A stretch of DNA of 64,000 nucleotides, taken from Streptomyces pseudovenezuelae (GTDB lineage: Bacteria; Actinomycetota; Actinomycetes; Streptomycetales; Streptomycetaceae). Positions 46,320 through 54,455 of this stretch are shown in pieces (position 1 is the stretch's first letter; the number at the start of each line of letters is the position of its first letter). The notes under the pieces were generated by a model, which did no database searches, was not told the DNA's origin, and saw only the letters and a list, made by a program, of their open reading frames with translations. The stretch is taken from NCBI RefSeq assembly GCF_029892565.1, contig NZ_JARXVH010000002.1, positions 873,254 through 937,253 on the forward strand, read 5' to 3'. The position numbers and the translations under genes were made by a program.

Positions 46320-47197
46320 TGCTCGACCACCACGGAAACCCTGTCCGTACAGGGCGTGCCACCGTCAACGGCACGAGCCTGCACTACCGCACCGCCGGCT
46401 CCGGCCCGGCAGTGGTCCTGCTGCACGGCGTACCCAAGACCGGCTACCACTGGCGTCACCTCGTGCCCAGGCTGACGGCGCGGTACACGGTCGTCGTGCC
46501 CGACCTCCGTGGCCTCGGCGACTCCGCCCGCCCAGCGGACGGATACGACTCCGCGACGATGAGCGACGACATCGCCGCGCTGATGAACCGCCTCGGGCAT
46601 GAGTCCTACAGCGTGATGGGCGAGGACTGGGGTGCCGTGATCGGCTACCAACTCGCCGCCCGGCACCGCGATCACGTCAACGCCCTTGTGTTCGCCGAGG
46701 CGTTGTTCCCGGGATTCGGCTTCGAGGACCACACGGCTCTCACACCGGAGAACGTCTCCGGCGGAATGCACCTGTGGCATCTGGGTTTCTACTTCCAGCC
46801 GGACGTACCCGAGATGCTGATCGCCGGGCACGAACGTGAACTCATCACCTACATGCTGAAGTTCGAACGCAGCCACCCCGACACCGCCACCCCCGAGGCC
46901 GTCGACGAGTACGTTCGCTGCTACTCGATGCCCGGCGGCATCCGCGCGATGCTGTCGATCTACCGCGCGATGCTCGTCGACGCCGAACAGAACCGGCAGG
47001 CAGCGGGCAAGAAGCTGGACATCCCGGTCCTGGCGCTCGGCGGCGACGCGTTCATCGGTGACCGGAACGAAGCCCAGATGCGGCACTTCGCCCACGACGT
47101 CACCGGTCATGTCTTCAGCGCCGGCCACGACCTCGCCGAAGAGGTGCCGGACGAGGTGGCCGAGGTGGTGCTGCCGTTCCTGGCCGGGCGTCTGTAG
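46319..47197 (+). CDS. Alpha/beta hydrolase, dehalogenase/epoxide-hydrolase type
   Basis: The start codon at 46319 overlaps the upstream TGA. The 292-residue enzyme has the oxyanion motif LLHGVPKTGYHW, nucleophile elbow MGEDWGAVIGY with Asp103 in place of serine, an acid near GGDAFIGD and a catalytic histidine in AGHDLAEEVP. An aspartate nucleophile is the mark of haloalkane/haloacetate dehalogenases and epoxide hydrolases, which act through an alkyl-enzyme ester. The cap domain (MHLWHLGFYFQPDVPEML) fits the haloacetate dehalogenase/epoxide hydrolase branch. Confidence 0.82.
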   Translation: MLDHHGNPVRTGRATVNGTSLHYRTAGSGPAVVLLHGVPKTGYHWRHLVPRLTARYTVVVPDLRGLGDSARPADGYDSATMSDDIAALMNRLGHESYSVMGEDWGAVIGYQLAARHRDHVNALVFAEALFPGFGFEDHTALTPENVSGGMHLWHLGFYFQPDVPEMLIAGHERELITYMLKFERSHPDTATPEAVDEYVRCYSMPGGIRAMLSIYRAMLVDAEQNRQAAGKKLDIPVLALGGDAFIGDRNEAQMRHFAHDVTGHVFSAGHDLAEEVPDEVAEVVLPFLAGRL

Positions 47198-47210
47198 CGT
47201 CCGCGGCCGA

Positions 47211-48206
47211 TCACTCCTCCCCTCGTACGGCCAGCAGGGTCTTCCCCACGTTGAGCCCCGACTGCATGCGCTCGTGCGCCCGGGCGGCGGCGGCCAGTGG
47301 AAGGACATCGGTGACGTCGACGTGGACGCTTCCTGAGGCGACCAGTTCCAGGGCTGTCAGAGCGTGGGCTCGCAGGAGGTCGGGAGCACGCCGGGAGATG
47401 TCACCGATGTTGTAGCCGGTCAGCGCACGGTTGTTCTTCCAGAGAGGAAGGAGCGGCAGGTTGAGGTCGGGGTGGCGGGCGGCTTCGCCGTAGAAGGCGA
47501 CACGGCCGAAGGGGGCCAGTACGTCCAGACTGGCGAGGCGGGTGGGGCCGCCCACGGGGTCGAGGACTACGTCCACGCCTCGCCCGCCGGTCGCGTCGCG
47601 CACCGCGTCGGGGAAGTCCTCCCGCGGGAAGACCGCGTCGTATCCGAAACGCTTGGCGTACTCGGCTTTGTCGGCGCTGCCGACGGTGCCGTACACGGTG
47701 TCCGCGCCGCGTGCGCGGGCGATCTGGGCGGCGACAGAGCCCACGCCGCCGGCCGCCGCATGGATCAGCACACTGTCGCCGGGGAGCAGCCGGGTCGCTC
47801 CGACGAGGACGCCGTAGGCCGTTGGCAGGACGAGTGCGGACCCGCCGGCGGTCCGTAGATCGATCTCGCCCGACAGGGTGCGCAGCGGGAAGGTGAAGCG
47901 GGCCGGCGCGACCACGTACTCGGCGTAGCCGCCGCCGTCGGGCAGGTACACGGCGACCGGGTCCCCGACGGCGAGCCCGCTCACGTCCTCGCCGAGCGCG
48001 GCGACCTGACCGGAGGCCTCCATACCGGGGATGTCGAGTGCGCTCGGCGGTCCGAAGTCGCCCAGGCGGTGCTGCACTTCGGCGTAGTTCACTCCCGCGT
48101 AGGCCACCCGGACCAGGACCTCTCCGGGCCCGGCCCGCGGGATCGGCACCTCCACGGTACGCAGGACCTCGGGCCCGCCGTTCTCGTCGAATCCGATCGC
48201 GCGCAT
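47211..48206 (-). CDS. NADPH:quinone oxidoreductase
   Basis: From ATG 48206 (AAGGA upstream) the 331-residue protein has the quinone-reductase pattern: RAIGFDENGGPEVLRTVEVP, VAYAGVNYAEVQHRLGDFGP, VLIHAAAGGVGSVAAQIARA and KNNRALTGYNIGD. No zinc ligands are seen, so it is the zeta-crystallin type, reducing quinones or enones with NADPH. It is preceded on the same strand by a cysteine leader peptide 126 bases upstream, linking it to the sulfur-regulated genes of this region. Confidence 0.85.
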   Translation of the reverse strand: MRAIGFDENGGPEVLRTVEVPIPRAGPGEVLVRVAYAGVNYAEVQHRLGDFGPPSALDIPGMEASGQVAALGEDVSGLAVGDPVAVYLPDGGGYAEYVVAPARFTFPLRTLSGEIDLRTAGGSALVLPTAYGVLVGATRLLPGDSVLIHAAAGGVGSVAAQIARARGADTVYGTVGSADKAEYAKRFGYDAVFPREDFPDAVRDATGGRGVDVVLDPVGGPTRLASLDVLAPFGRVAFYGEAARHPDLNLPLLPLWKNNRALTGYNIGDISRRAPDLLRAHALTALELVASGSVHVDVTDVLPLAAAARAHERMQSGLNVGKTLLAVRGEE

Positions 48207-48332
48207 GACGTGTCCTTCTGTGGTCGTCGACGACTGCCGGGTGCGGACATGTTCGGCGGCACGCACCGGTGGGGGTGAGGTGAGGAACTCAGCCTGAGGC
48301 GTGGGACGTTCAGCGCCAGGACCGAGGAGTGC

Positions 48333-48416
48333 TCAGCGGGCGGCGGCGCGACAGAGTGCGGCTGCGACTCGTACCAGATCGACGCAGCGGCGGCAGGTCA
48401 GCGACTGGCGCGGCAT
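48333..48416 (-). CDS. Cysteine leader peptide, minus-strand partner
   Basis: The 27-residue ORF from ATG 48416 reads MPRQSLTCRRC, then VDLVRVAAALCR, and ends AAAR. It has the leader motif R-R-x-V-D-L-V-R...L-C-R, three cysteine codons, and the rare TGT at the conserved last cysteine. A longer GTG start at 48443 is in frame, but the promoter spacing and the plus-strand twin favour 48416. It precedes the quinone oxidoreductase gene. Confidence 0.68.
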   Translation of the reverse strand: MPRQSLTCRRCVDLVRVAAALCRAAAR

Positions 48417-48422
48417 GCGGCG

Positions 48423-48452
48423 ATGCAAACATGGGTGACTCACGCACGTCAA
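48423..48452 (-). promoter_or_regulatory. Promoter of the minus-strand leader
   Basis: On the minus strand TTGACG (48452-48447), an 18-base spacer, and TTGCAT (48428-48423) are followed six bases later by the leader ATG. The same layout occurs on the other strand at 48555-48590. The -10 match is poor, so an alternative sigma factor or activator is possible. Confidence 0.4.
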
Positions 48453-48554
48453 CGGCAGGACAGGTGCGCCTCGGAGCCGGGAGGGAGCAACGTCCCGGCC
48501 TCCGGGGCACGTTCGCCCGCTGTGATGCCGTGCCGGGCAGAGGCGAAGGCCTCG

Positions 48555-48583
48555 TTGACACCCTCCGTTCCACGTGTTTGCAT
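48555..48583 (+). promoter_or_regulatory. Promoter of the plus-strand leader
   Basis: TTGACA (48555-48560), a 17-base spacer and TTGCAT (48578-48583) lie ahead of the leader ATG at 48590, again six bases after the -10-like box. There is no ribosome-binding site before the ATG, as expected for a leaderless message. Confidence 0.45.
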
Positions 48584-48589
48584 CCCGCC

Positions 48590-48673
48590 ATGCCGTTGTC
48601 ACAGCCGCTGACCCGCCGCCGCGCCGTGGACCTCGTCCGCGTGGCCGCCGCGCTGTGTCGACCGACCGGCTGA
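48590..48673 (+). CDS. Cysteine leader peptide, plus-strand partner
   Basis: The 27-residue ORF reads MPLSQPLTRRRAVDLVRV, then AAALCR, then PTG. It has the same length as the divergent minus-strand leader and shares the block VDLVRVAAALCR with it. The single cysteine uses TGT. It lies 140 bases ahead of the sulfite-oxidase-like gene. Confidence 0.7.
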   Translation: MPLSQPLTRRRAVDLVRVAAALCRPTG

Positions 48674-48813
48674 TCACGCACCTCCTCGCCCCTCTGCCAA
48701 CAGCCGTGCCACACAAGCCGGTTGTGCACGCGTCGGCGCTTCTCGCGACCGTCCGTCCCCGCGAACTCCCGTGCCGCCCCGCACTTTTCGCCCAGATATG
48801 ACGAGGACACGCC

Positions 48814-50088
48814 ATGGCTGCACCCGCCACCCCTCCCGGTCACCACCATGAAACGGACTACGACCACCGCCGGTTGCGCCAGTGGCTGGCCGGTGAGGCC
48901 AGGGCCGACGGGGTCACCCGCCGCCGGCTGCTCACCCTGCTCGCCGCCACTACCGCAGGGACCGCACTCGGCGGCACGCGGTCCGCACGCGCCGTCGACG
49001 GCATCGTCAAGCCGCTTCCGCCCGAGTGGTTCATCGAGCGCGGTACCAACGCCGAGACCCGCTGGGACGCGCTGCGCGGAACCGGCCACCACACCCCCAA
49101 CGAACTGTTCTTCGTGCGCAACCACACCGCCACCCCCGTGCTGGAAGCCGACGACTGGCGGCTTCGGTTGTGGGGGAGCGGACTGCGCGGCACCCCCGGC
49201 GAGGACCGGCCGGTGGAGTTCGGTTACGACGATCTGCGCGCCCTGCCCTCTGTCACCCGTACCGCCTTCGTCGAGTGCGCCGGAAACGGCCGCTCCTACT
49301 ACACGACCCAGCAGGGCGAGCCCGTCGCCGGCACCGCGTGGACCCTGGGGGCGATCGGCGTCGCACGCTGGCGCGGGGTGCGCCTGGCCGACGTACTGCG
49401 CAGAGCCGGCCTGACCAGGAACGCCGTCGACGTGCAGCCGCGCGGCCTGGACGCCGAGTACGTCAGCGGCGGCGAGAACCTGGGCCGGGTGCGCCGTCCG
49501 CTGCCGCTGGCCAAGGCGCTGGACGACGTACTGCTCGCTTACGAGATGAACGGCGAGCCGCTGCCGTACGACCACGGGTATCCGGTGCGGGTGCTGGTGC
49601 CCTCCTGGGTGGGGATCGCGTCGATCAAGTGGGTCGGCGACATCGAGGTGTCCGCGCAGCCGCTGTACTCGCCCTGGAACACCACCTTCTACCGGCTGTT
49701 CGGCTCCGCCTACCCCGAGGGCGGCAGCCCGCCGCTCACCCGGCAGACCACGAAGAGCGCCTTCGAGCTGGCGAGCGGGGCCACGTTCACGGCGGGCCGC
49801 AGGCACGTACTGCACGGACGGTCGTGGTCGGGCGCGGGCGCCGTCACCCGCATCGACGTCAGCACCGACGGCGGGGCGAACTGGCGGCCCGCCCACCTGC
49901 ACGACCGGCCCCGCGTCGGTAGCTGGAGCCGCTGGTCCCTGAACTGGCGGCCCGACGCGCCCGGCGCCACCCATCTGCTGGCCCGCGCCACGGACACGGC
50001 CGGCCATACGCAGCCGGACATCGCCGTGCCCAACACGCAGGGCTACCTGTTCGGCGCGGTGGTACGGCACCCGGTGAGCGTGGTGTGA
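48814..50088 (+). CDS. Exported sulfite-oxidase-like molybdoenzyme
   Basis: The 424-residue protein has a twin-arginine signal (GVTRRRLLTLLAATTAGTAL, residues 33-52). The molybdopterin domain carries HTPNELFFVRNH and the molybdenum-ligating Cys155 in AFVECAGNGRSYY; the C-terminal dimerisation domain has SWSGAGAVTRIDVSTDGGAN. This is the family of sulfite oxidase and periplasmic sulfite dehydrogenase (SoxC/YedY relatives), without a haem domain. It would oxidise sulfite released from organosulfur breakdown to sulfate outside the membrane. The leader peptide 140 bases upstream supports a sulfur role. Confidence 0.87.
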   Translation: MAAPATPPGHHHETDYDHRRLRQWLAGEARADGVTRRRLLTLLAATTAGTALGGTRSARAVDGIVKPLPPEWFIERGTNAETRWDALRGTGHHTPNELFFVRNHTATPVLEADDWRLRLWGSGLRGTPGEDRPVEFGYDDLRALPSVTRTAFVECAGNGRSYYTTQQGEPVAGTAWTLGAIGVARWRGVRLADVLRRAGLTRNAVDVQPRGLDAEYVSGGENLGRVRRPLPLAKALDDVLLAYEMNGEPLPYDHGYPVRVLVPSWVGIASIKWVGDIEVSAQPLYSPWNTTFYRLFGSAYPEGGSPPLTRQTTKSAFELASGATFTAGRRHVLHGRSWSGAGAVTRIDVSTDGGANWRPAHLHDRPRVGSWSRWSLNWRPDAPGATHLLARATDTAGHTQPDIAVPNTQGYLFGAVVRHPVSVV

Positions 50089-50241
50089 CGGACAGCCCGT
50101 GCCTCGCCGGGGCGTCCGCCCGGTCGTCGTCTCGTCGGTCAGACACTCGGTGGTCCGAGACTCCTCGTTCGCAGGCCGCGCCGAACTCATCGTGCTCTGC
50201 GGAAGCACCGGCGCGACCGCCCTCAATGGCAGCATCAGGGC

Positions 50242-50763
50242 ATGCTCATCATCATCGGCGGACTCCCCGGCACCGGTAAGACCACGCTCTCCAGACTCCT
50301 GGCCGCACGGCTCGGGGCGGTGCACCTGCGAGTCGATACCATCGAGCAGGCGCTCGTCCGCTCCGGTCTGGCACAGCACCCTGTGGGGCCGGCCGGCTAT
50401 GCCGTCGGGTACGCCTTGGCCGAAGAACATCTCCGGCAGGGGCTCACCGTGATCGCGGAATCGGTCAATCCGTTGGCCGTCACTCGCGACAGCTGGCGGG
50501 ACGTGGGGGTCAGGGCAGGCGTTGCCGCCATCGAAGTGGAACTGACCTGCTCGGATCCAGCGGAGCATCGACACCGCGTGACTTCCCGATCGATCGACAT
50601 CCCCGATCTGCCCCTGCCGGACTGGCAACAGGTTCTCAACGGCGAATACGAGGCGTGGGACCGCGAACACGTCACCGTCGACACCGCCGGAGACGGACCG
50701 CAGGATTCGATGAACTCGCTTCTCCAGCACCTCGATCGACTCCGACTCACGCTGGGGCGGTGA
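50242..50763 (+). CDS. P-loop kinase-like ATPase
   Basis: The 173-residue protein begins LIIIGGLPGTGKTTLSRLLA (Walker A, residues 6-15), then LRVDTIEQALVRSGLA and VIAESVNPLAVTRDSWRDVG. This is the small AAA_33/zeta-toxin-like kinase family, often phosphorylating nucleosides, sugars or antibiotics. Only GGGC precedes the ATG, so the start is likely leaderless or weak. The substrate is unknown. Confidence 0.78.
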   Translation: MLIIIGGLPGTGKTTLSRLLAARLGAVHLRVDTIEQALVRSGLAQHPVGPAGYAVGYALAEEHLRQGLTVIAESVNPLAVTRDSWRDVGVRAGVAAIEVELTCSDPAEHRHRVTSRSIDIPDLPLPDWQQVLNGEYEAWDREHVTVDTAGDGPQDSMNSLLQHLDRLRLTLGR

Positions 50764-50970
50764 GTGCCTTCTCCAGGTGAGGGCTCGTAGGCGCCCCAAC
50801 GAGTGAGGCTCAAGGAGCCTGCACCCACCCCTGACCGGCTCTCACACGAGACGGATCGGTTCAATCAGGGCCGAGCCGTGGGCAGCACAGCCGTTGACGC
50901 AGTGAGCTCCGGTGATGCCCGTACGCCTCGGCGGTCGGCGCAGTCCCAAGTCTGTGAGCCGGCTTCGCAC

Positions 50971-51687
50971 CTACCTCCTGTGCGCCACGTAGACGGTGTT
51001 GGTCGCTGTGCGGTCCTGGAGCGGATTGCCGAAGTCGACAACATGGACTTCTGGTGCGGCGAAGACGCCCTTGAGCGCGGAGACGAAGTCCTCGTCCGGC
51101 GGGTCGTTGGACCACAGGGCGAAGACACCGTCGGGATGCAGGCGATCGGCGACGGCACGAAGTCCCGGAGGCTGGTAGAGCGAGGCATGGCGGGGATGCA
51201 GCACGTGGCGCGGCGAATGGTCGATGTCCAGCAGGATGGCGTCGAAACGGCGACCCGGTGTTTGCGGATCCAGCCCGACACGATCGCCGATCGCCTCGAA
51301 GAAGTCGCCTTGCACCAGTCGGCAACGTGGGTCCGAGGCCAGCAGTGCGCCCAGCGGTACCAGGTGCCGCTGGTGCCACTCGATCACCTCACCGAGGGCC
51401 TCGACCACGATCAGGGAGCGGACTCGTGAGTCGTCCAGGGCCGCCTGGGCGGTGTACCCGAGGCCGAGTCCGCCCACCGCGACGTCGAGATCGGTATGGG
51501 CCAGGCCGGCCAGTCCGAGTCGCGTCAGGGCGATCTCACCCGCCGTGAAGAGGCTGGACATCAGGAACTCGTCACCGAGCTTCACCTCATACACATCGGC
51601 GCCCGATGCCGGATCCCGCCTGCGCCGCAGGCTGATGTCGCCCAGTGGTGTCGGGCGCCAGTCGATCTCTTCGAAGCGCGCGCTCAT
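50971..51687 (-). CDS. Spermidine-synthase-like methyltransferase-fold protein
   Basis: The 238-residue protein has the Rossmann SAM-type core LDVAVGGLGLGYTAQAALDD, an acidic beta-2 end (LIVVEALGEVIEWHQRHL), DAILLDIDHSPRHVLHP in the active-site position, and GVFALWSNDPPD. It resembles short spermine/spermidine synthase-fold proteins, some of which are not polyamine enzymes. A small inverted repeat CCTCCA/TGGAGG (51704-51719) lies just upstream of the start. Function not assigned. Confidence 0.7.
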   Translation of the reverse strand: MSARFEEIDWRPTPLGDISLRRRRDPASGADVYEVKLGDEFLMSSLFTAGEIALTRLGLAGLAHTDLDVAVGGLGLGYTAQAALDDSRVRSLIVVEALGEVIEWHQRHLVPLGALLASDPRCRLVQGDFFEAIGDRVGLDPQTPGRRFDAILLDIDHSPRHVLHPRHASLYQPPGLRAVADRLHPDGVFALWSNDPPDEDFVSALKGVFAAPEVHVVDFGNPLQDRTATNTVYVAHRR

Positions 51688-51804
51688 CCGTACACCTTTC
51701 CGGCCTCCACGTTTGGAGGTTGTCTGTGGCCACGGTTCAGACAGTGGCCGGTAGTCCGGCTTGCTTTGCGATGCCGGGTCTCGCGCGGGCCGTCGTCCCG
51801 GGAT

Positions 51805-53490
51805 TCAGGCGTCGATGATGACGGGAATGATGAGAGGTTTGCGGCGGTGGGTGCGGAAAGCCCAGTTTCCCACAGCGCGGGCGACGAGCTTTTCGAGCTG
51901 GTGCGCGTCTCCGACTCCTTCTTCGGCCGCGGTGGCCAGAGTCTTCTCGATGACGGGGATGACGGACTCGAAGGTGGTGTCGTCATGGACGAAACCCCGT
52001 GCCAGGAAGTCGGGGGCCTCGGCCAGGGCACCGGTGTCGGCGTCGACGATGGCCACGACCGTGACGACGCCTTCCTCGGCAAGGGTGAGGCGGTCCTTGA
52101 GCGAGGCTTCGGTGACGCCGCCGACCTCCATGCCGTCCACGTAGACGTTGCCCGCGGGCACCTTGCCGGTGATGGAGGCGCGGCCGTCGACGAGGTCGAC
52201 GACGACGCCGTCCTCGGCGATGACGACCCGGTCGGGGTCGACGCCGGTGCGGATGGCGAGGTCGCCGTTGGCCCGCAGATGGCGCCATTCACCGTGTACC
52301 GGCATGACATGCCGGGGTTTGACGATGTTGTAGCAGTAGACGAGTTCGCCGGCGCTGGCATGCCCGGAGACGTGCACCTTGGCGTTTCCCTTGTGGACGA
52401 CGTTCGCACCCCATCGGGTCAGCCCGTTGATCACCCGGTAGATGGCGTTCTCGTTGCCGGGGATGAGCGAGCTGGCGAGCAGGACGGTGTCACCCTTGCC
52501 GACGCGGATCACGTGGTCGCGGGTGGCCATCCGCGACAGTGCGGCCATCGGCTCGCCCTGGGATCCCGTGCACACCAGCGTGATCTTGTGGTCGGGGAGC
52601 TTCTCCAGTTCCTTCATGCTGACGACCAGGCCGGACGGAACCTTCAGGTACCCCAGGTCGCGGGCGATCCCCATGTTGCGGACCATCGACCGGCCCACGA
52701 AGGCCACCTTGCGGCCGTGCTGGTGCGCGGCGTCCAGCACTTGCTGGATGCGGTGCACATGGCTGGCGAAGCTGGAGACGATGACCCGCCGCGGAGCGGT
52801 GCGAAGAACCTGCTCGATCGCGGGATTCAACTCGCGCTCGGACGTGGTGAATCCGGGCACCTCGGCGTTGGTGGAGTCGGTGAGGAACAGATCGACGCCC
52901 TCCTCACCGAGACGGGCGAAGGCACGCAGGTCGGTGATGCGGTCGTCCAGCGGAAACTGGTCCATCTTGAAGTCACCGGTGTGCAGCACCATGCCGGCCC
53001 CGGTGCGGATCGCGACCGCAAGACCGTCCGGGATCGAGTGGTTGACCGCCACGAACTCGCAGTCGAAGGGCCCGAACCCGCGGCGGTCGCCCTCCCGCAC
53101 CCGCACCGTACGGGGGCGGATGCCGTGCTCCTTGAGCTTGGCCTCCAGGAACGCCAGCGTCAGTTTCGAGCCGACGACGGGAATGTCGGACCGCTCGCGC
53201 AGCAGGTACGGCACGCCCCCGATGTGATCCTCGTGCCCGTGAGTGAGCACCACGGCCACGATGTCGTCCAGCCGGTCCCGGATCGAGGTGAAGTCCGGCA
53301 GGATCACGTCGACGCCGGGCTGGTTCTCCTCGGGGAACAGCACACCGCAGTCGACGATGAGCAGCTTGCCGGCGTATTCGAAGACGGTCATGTTGCGACC
53401 GATCTCGCCCAGGCCGCCTAGGGCGATGACCCTCAGCCCTCCCTCGGGCAGCGGCGGGGCGGCAGTCAATTCTGGATGCGGATGGCTCAT
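51805..53490 (-). CDS. rnj: Ribonuclease J
   Basis: The 561-residue metallo-beta-lactamase-fold nuclease has LTHGHEDHIGGVPYLL (zinc-binding HxHxDH), TGDFKMD, LFLTDSTNAE, the beta-CASP motifs SSFASHVHRIQQVLD and HVSGHASAGEL, and MPVHGEWRHLRANG. RNase J has 5'-exonuclease and endonuclease activity in mRNA decay and rRNA maturation. Length and motifs are complete. In Streptomyces the housekeeping copy usually lies near dapA; no dapA is here, so this may be an extra copy. Confidence 0.9.
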   Translation of the reverse strand: MSHPHPELTAAPPLPEGGLRVIALGGLGEIGRNMTVFEYAGKLLIVDCGVLFPEENQPGVDVILPDFTSIRDRLDDIVAVVLTHGHEDHIGGVPYLLRERSDIPVVGSKLTLAFLEAKLKEHGIRPRTVRVREGDRRGFGPFDCEFVAVNHSIPDGLAVAIRTGAGMVLHTGDFKMDQFPLDDRITDLRAFARLGEEGVDLFLTDSTNAEVPGFTTSERELNPAIEQVLRTAPRRVIVSSFASHVHRIQQVLDAAHQHGRKVAFVGRSMVRNMGIARDLGYLKVPSGLVVSMKELEKLPDHKITLVCTGSQGEPMAALSRMATRDHVIRVGKGDTVLLASSLIPGNENAIYRVINGLTRWGANVVHKGNAKVHVSGHASAGELVYCYNIVKPRHVMPVHGEWRHLRANGDLAIRTGVDPDRVVIAEDGVVVDLVDGRASITGKVPAGNVYVDGMEVGGVTEASLKDRLTLAEEGVVTVVAIVDADTGALAEAPDFLARGFVHDDTTFESVIPVIEKTLATAAEEGVGDAHQLEKLVARAVGNWAFRTHRRKPLIIPVIIDA

Positions 53491-53694
53491 ACCCTGACGC
53501 TACCGGAGAGTTGGACGGTGTGATCCACTAGCCTGACCGATCTCTTCTTCGCGACGTCTCGTGTCACCCGCAGCGCGTGCCCTGGACCAACCCTTGATCT
53601 TCGCCGGGAATCCGGGCTTTCAGGCCGGGCGGGAATGCGATCCTGGGCCCGGAGGCGCGCAGCGCCGGAGATCTCTGCGCCCGCGTGGTGATGG

Positions 53695-53793
53695 TCAGGC
53701 TGGGCGCTTCTGGTGGCCGATGCAGTCCTTGACGATGCTCAGGGATGCGCCGGCGCAGGACGCGGCGAAGTAGGACGGGGAGCAGAACACCGA
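53695..53793 (-). mobile_element. IS200-type transposase tail
   Basis: On the minus strand SVFCSPSYFAASCAGASLSI, then VKDCIGHQKRPA and a stop, matches the C-terminal end of TnpA of IS200/IS605 elements (LWSPSYF-SCGGAP-IV-YI-Q). The Tyr and HUH region is missing. It is a short relic. Confidence 0.55.
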
Positions 53794-53811
53794 GCCCGTC
53801 CCGATCCGGTT

Positions 53812-53990
53812 GAGCCGAGGATGTCGCCGAGCTCCGCTTGCTCGCGCTGGTCGATCGCAGGCCCCCAGCGGGTTTTGACGGCCACCCAGTCGGTGGCGTA
53901 GGCGCAGCGGTAGCGGCCGCGGGCGGCTGCCAGGTGGCCGGGTCCTGGTCGCTCTTGTTGCGGTTGGAGGCGCGCGGGTTCGTAGATTCT
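53812..53990 (-). pseudogene. HNH endonuclease (DUF1524-type) tail, broken
   Basis: Two minus-strand frames together give ASNRNKSDQDPATWQPP and RYRCAYATDWVAVKTRWGPA, then DQREQAELGDIL. This is the C-terminal half of the secreted HNH-family nucleases common in Streptomyces (N-R-x-K-S-D-Q-D-P-x-W...Y-R-C...W-x-x-V-K-x-R-W). The frameshift around 53920 and missing N-terminus make it a pseudogene, next to an IS200 relic. Confidence 0.6.
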
Positions 53991-54039
53991 CGGACGGCCA
54001 ACGGCCGGAGCGCGTGCGCTGGAGGGCCCTGTCGGGCGT

Positions 54040-54291
54040 TCAGCCGGCGGGTTCGGTGGTGCGGGGAGTGGCGTTACTCGTCGTCGGGTTCGGCGTGGAC
54101 ATGACTGGGGGCTCGAAGACATACAGGCCAAGGACTCCGGGCGGATCGGCCAGGGCGGGGCCGGCATCGGTGAGCCTGGCGGTGATGTCGGCGGCGTCAA
54201 GGTCGTTGACCTGGCCGAGCCGGACCGGGCGGCCGCCGGTCTTTATGTCCTTCGGCGGAGGTCTGGATGACGATGATGACGGGCATATCAA
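54040..54291 (-). CDS. Small hypothetical ORF
   Basis: An 83-residue frame contains KTGGRPVRLGQVNDLDAADI, then TARLTDAGPALADPPGVLGL. I do not recognise it. The first dozen residues (Ser/Pro-rich) look less natural than an alternative frame starting MPVIIVIQTSAEG, so a frameshift near 54250 is possible. Confidence 0.3.
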   Translation of the reverse strand: MICPSSSSSRPPPKDIKTGGRPVRLGQVNDLDAADITARLTDAGPALADPPGVLGLYVFEPPVMSTPNPTTSNATPRTTEPAG

Positions 54292-54455
54292 CTTCCTGAT
54301 TCGCTACCTGTCCAGCGTCAGGGCCAGCGGCACCGGCCAGGGCCTGCACTCCGTCCGCGACCCGGAGACCGTCGAGGACTGACGGCCGGCGCACCAGACC
54401 CGTCGTGCCGTTTGTCGAAACAGGGTCGGCGCGGTTGTTCGTGCTCGGTTTCGGG

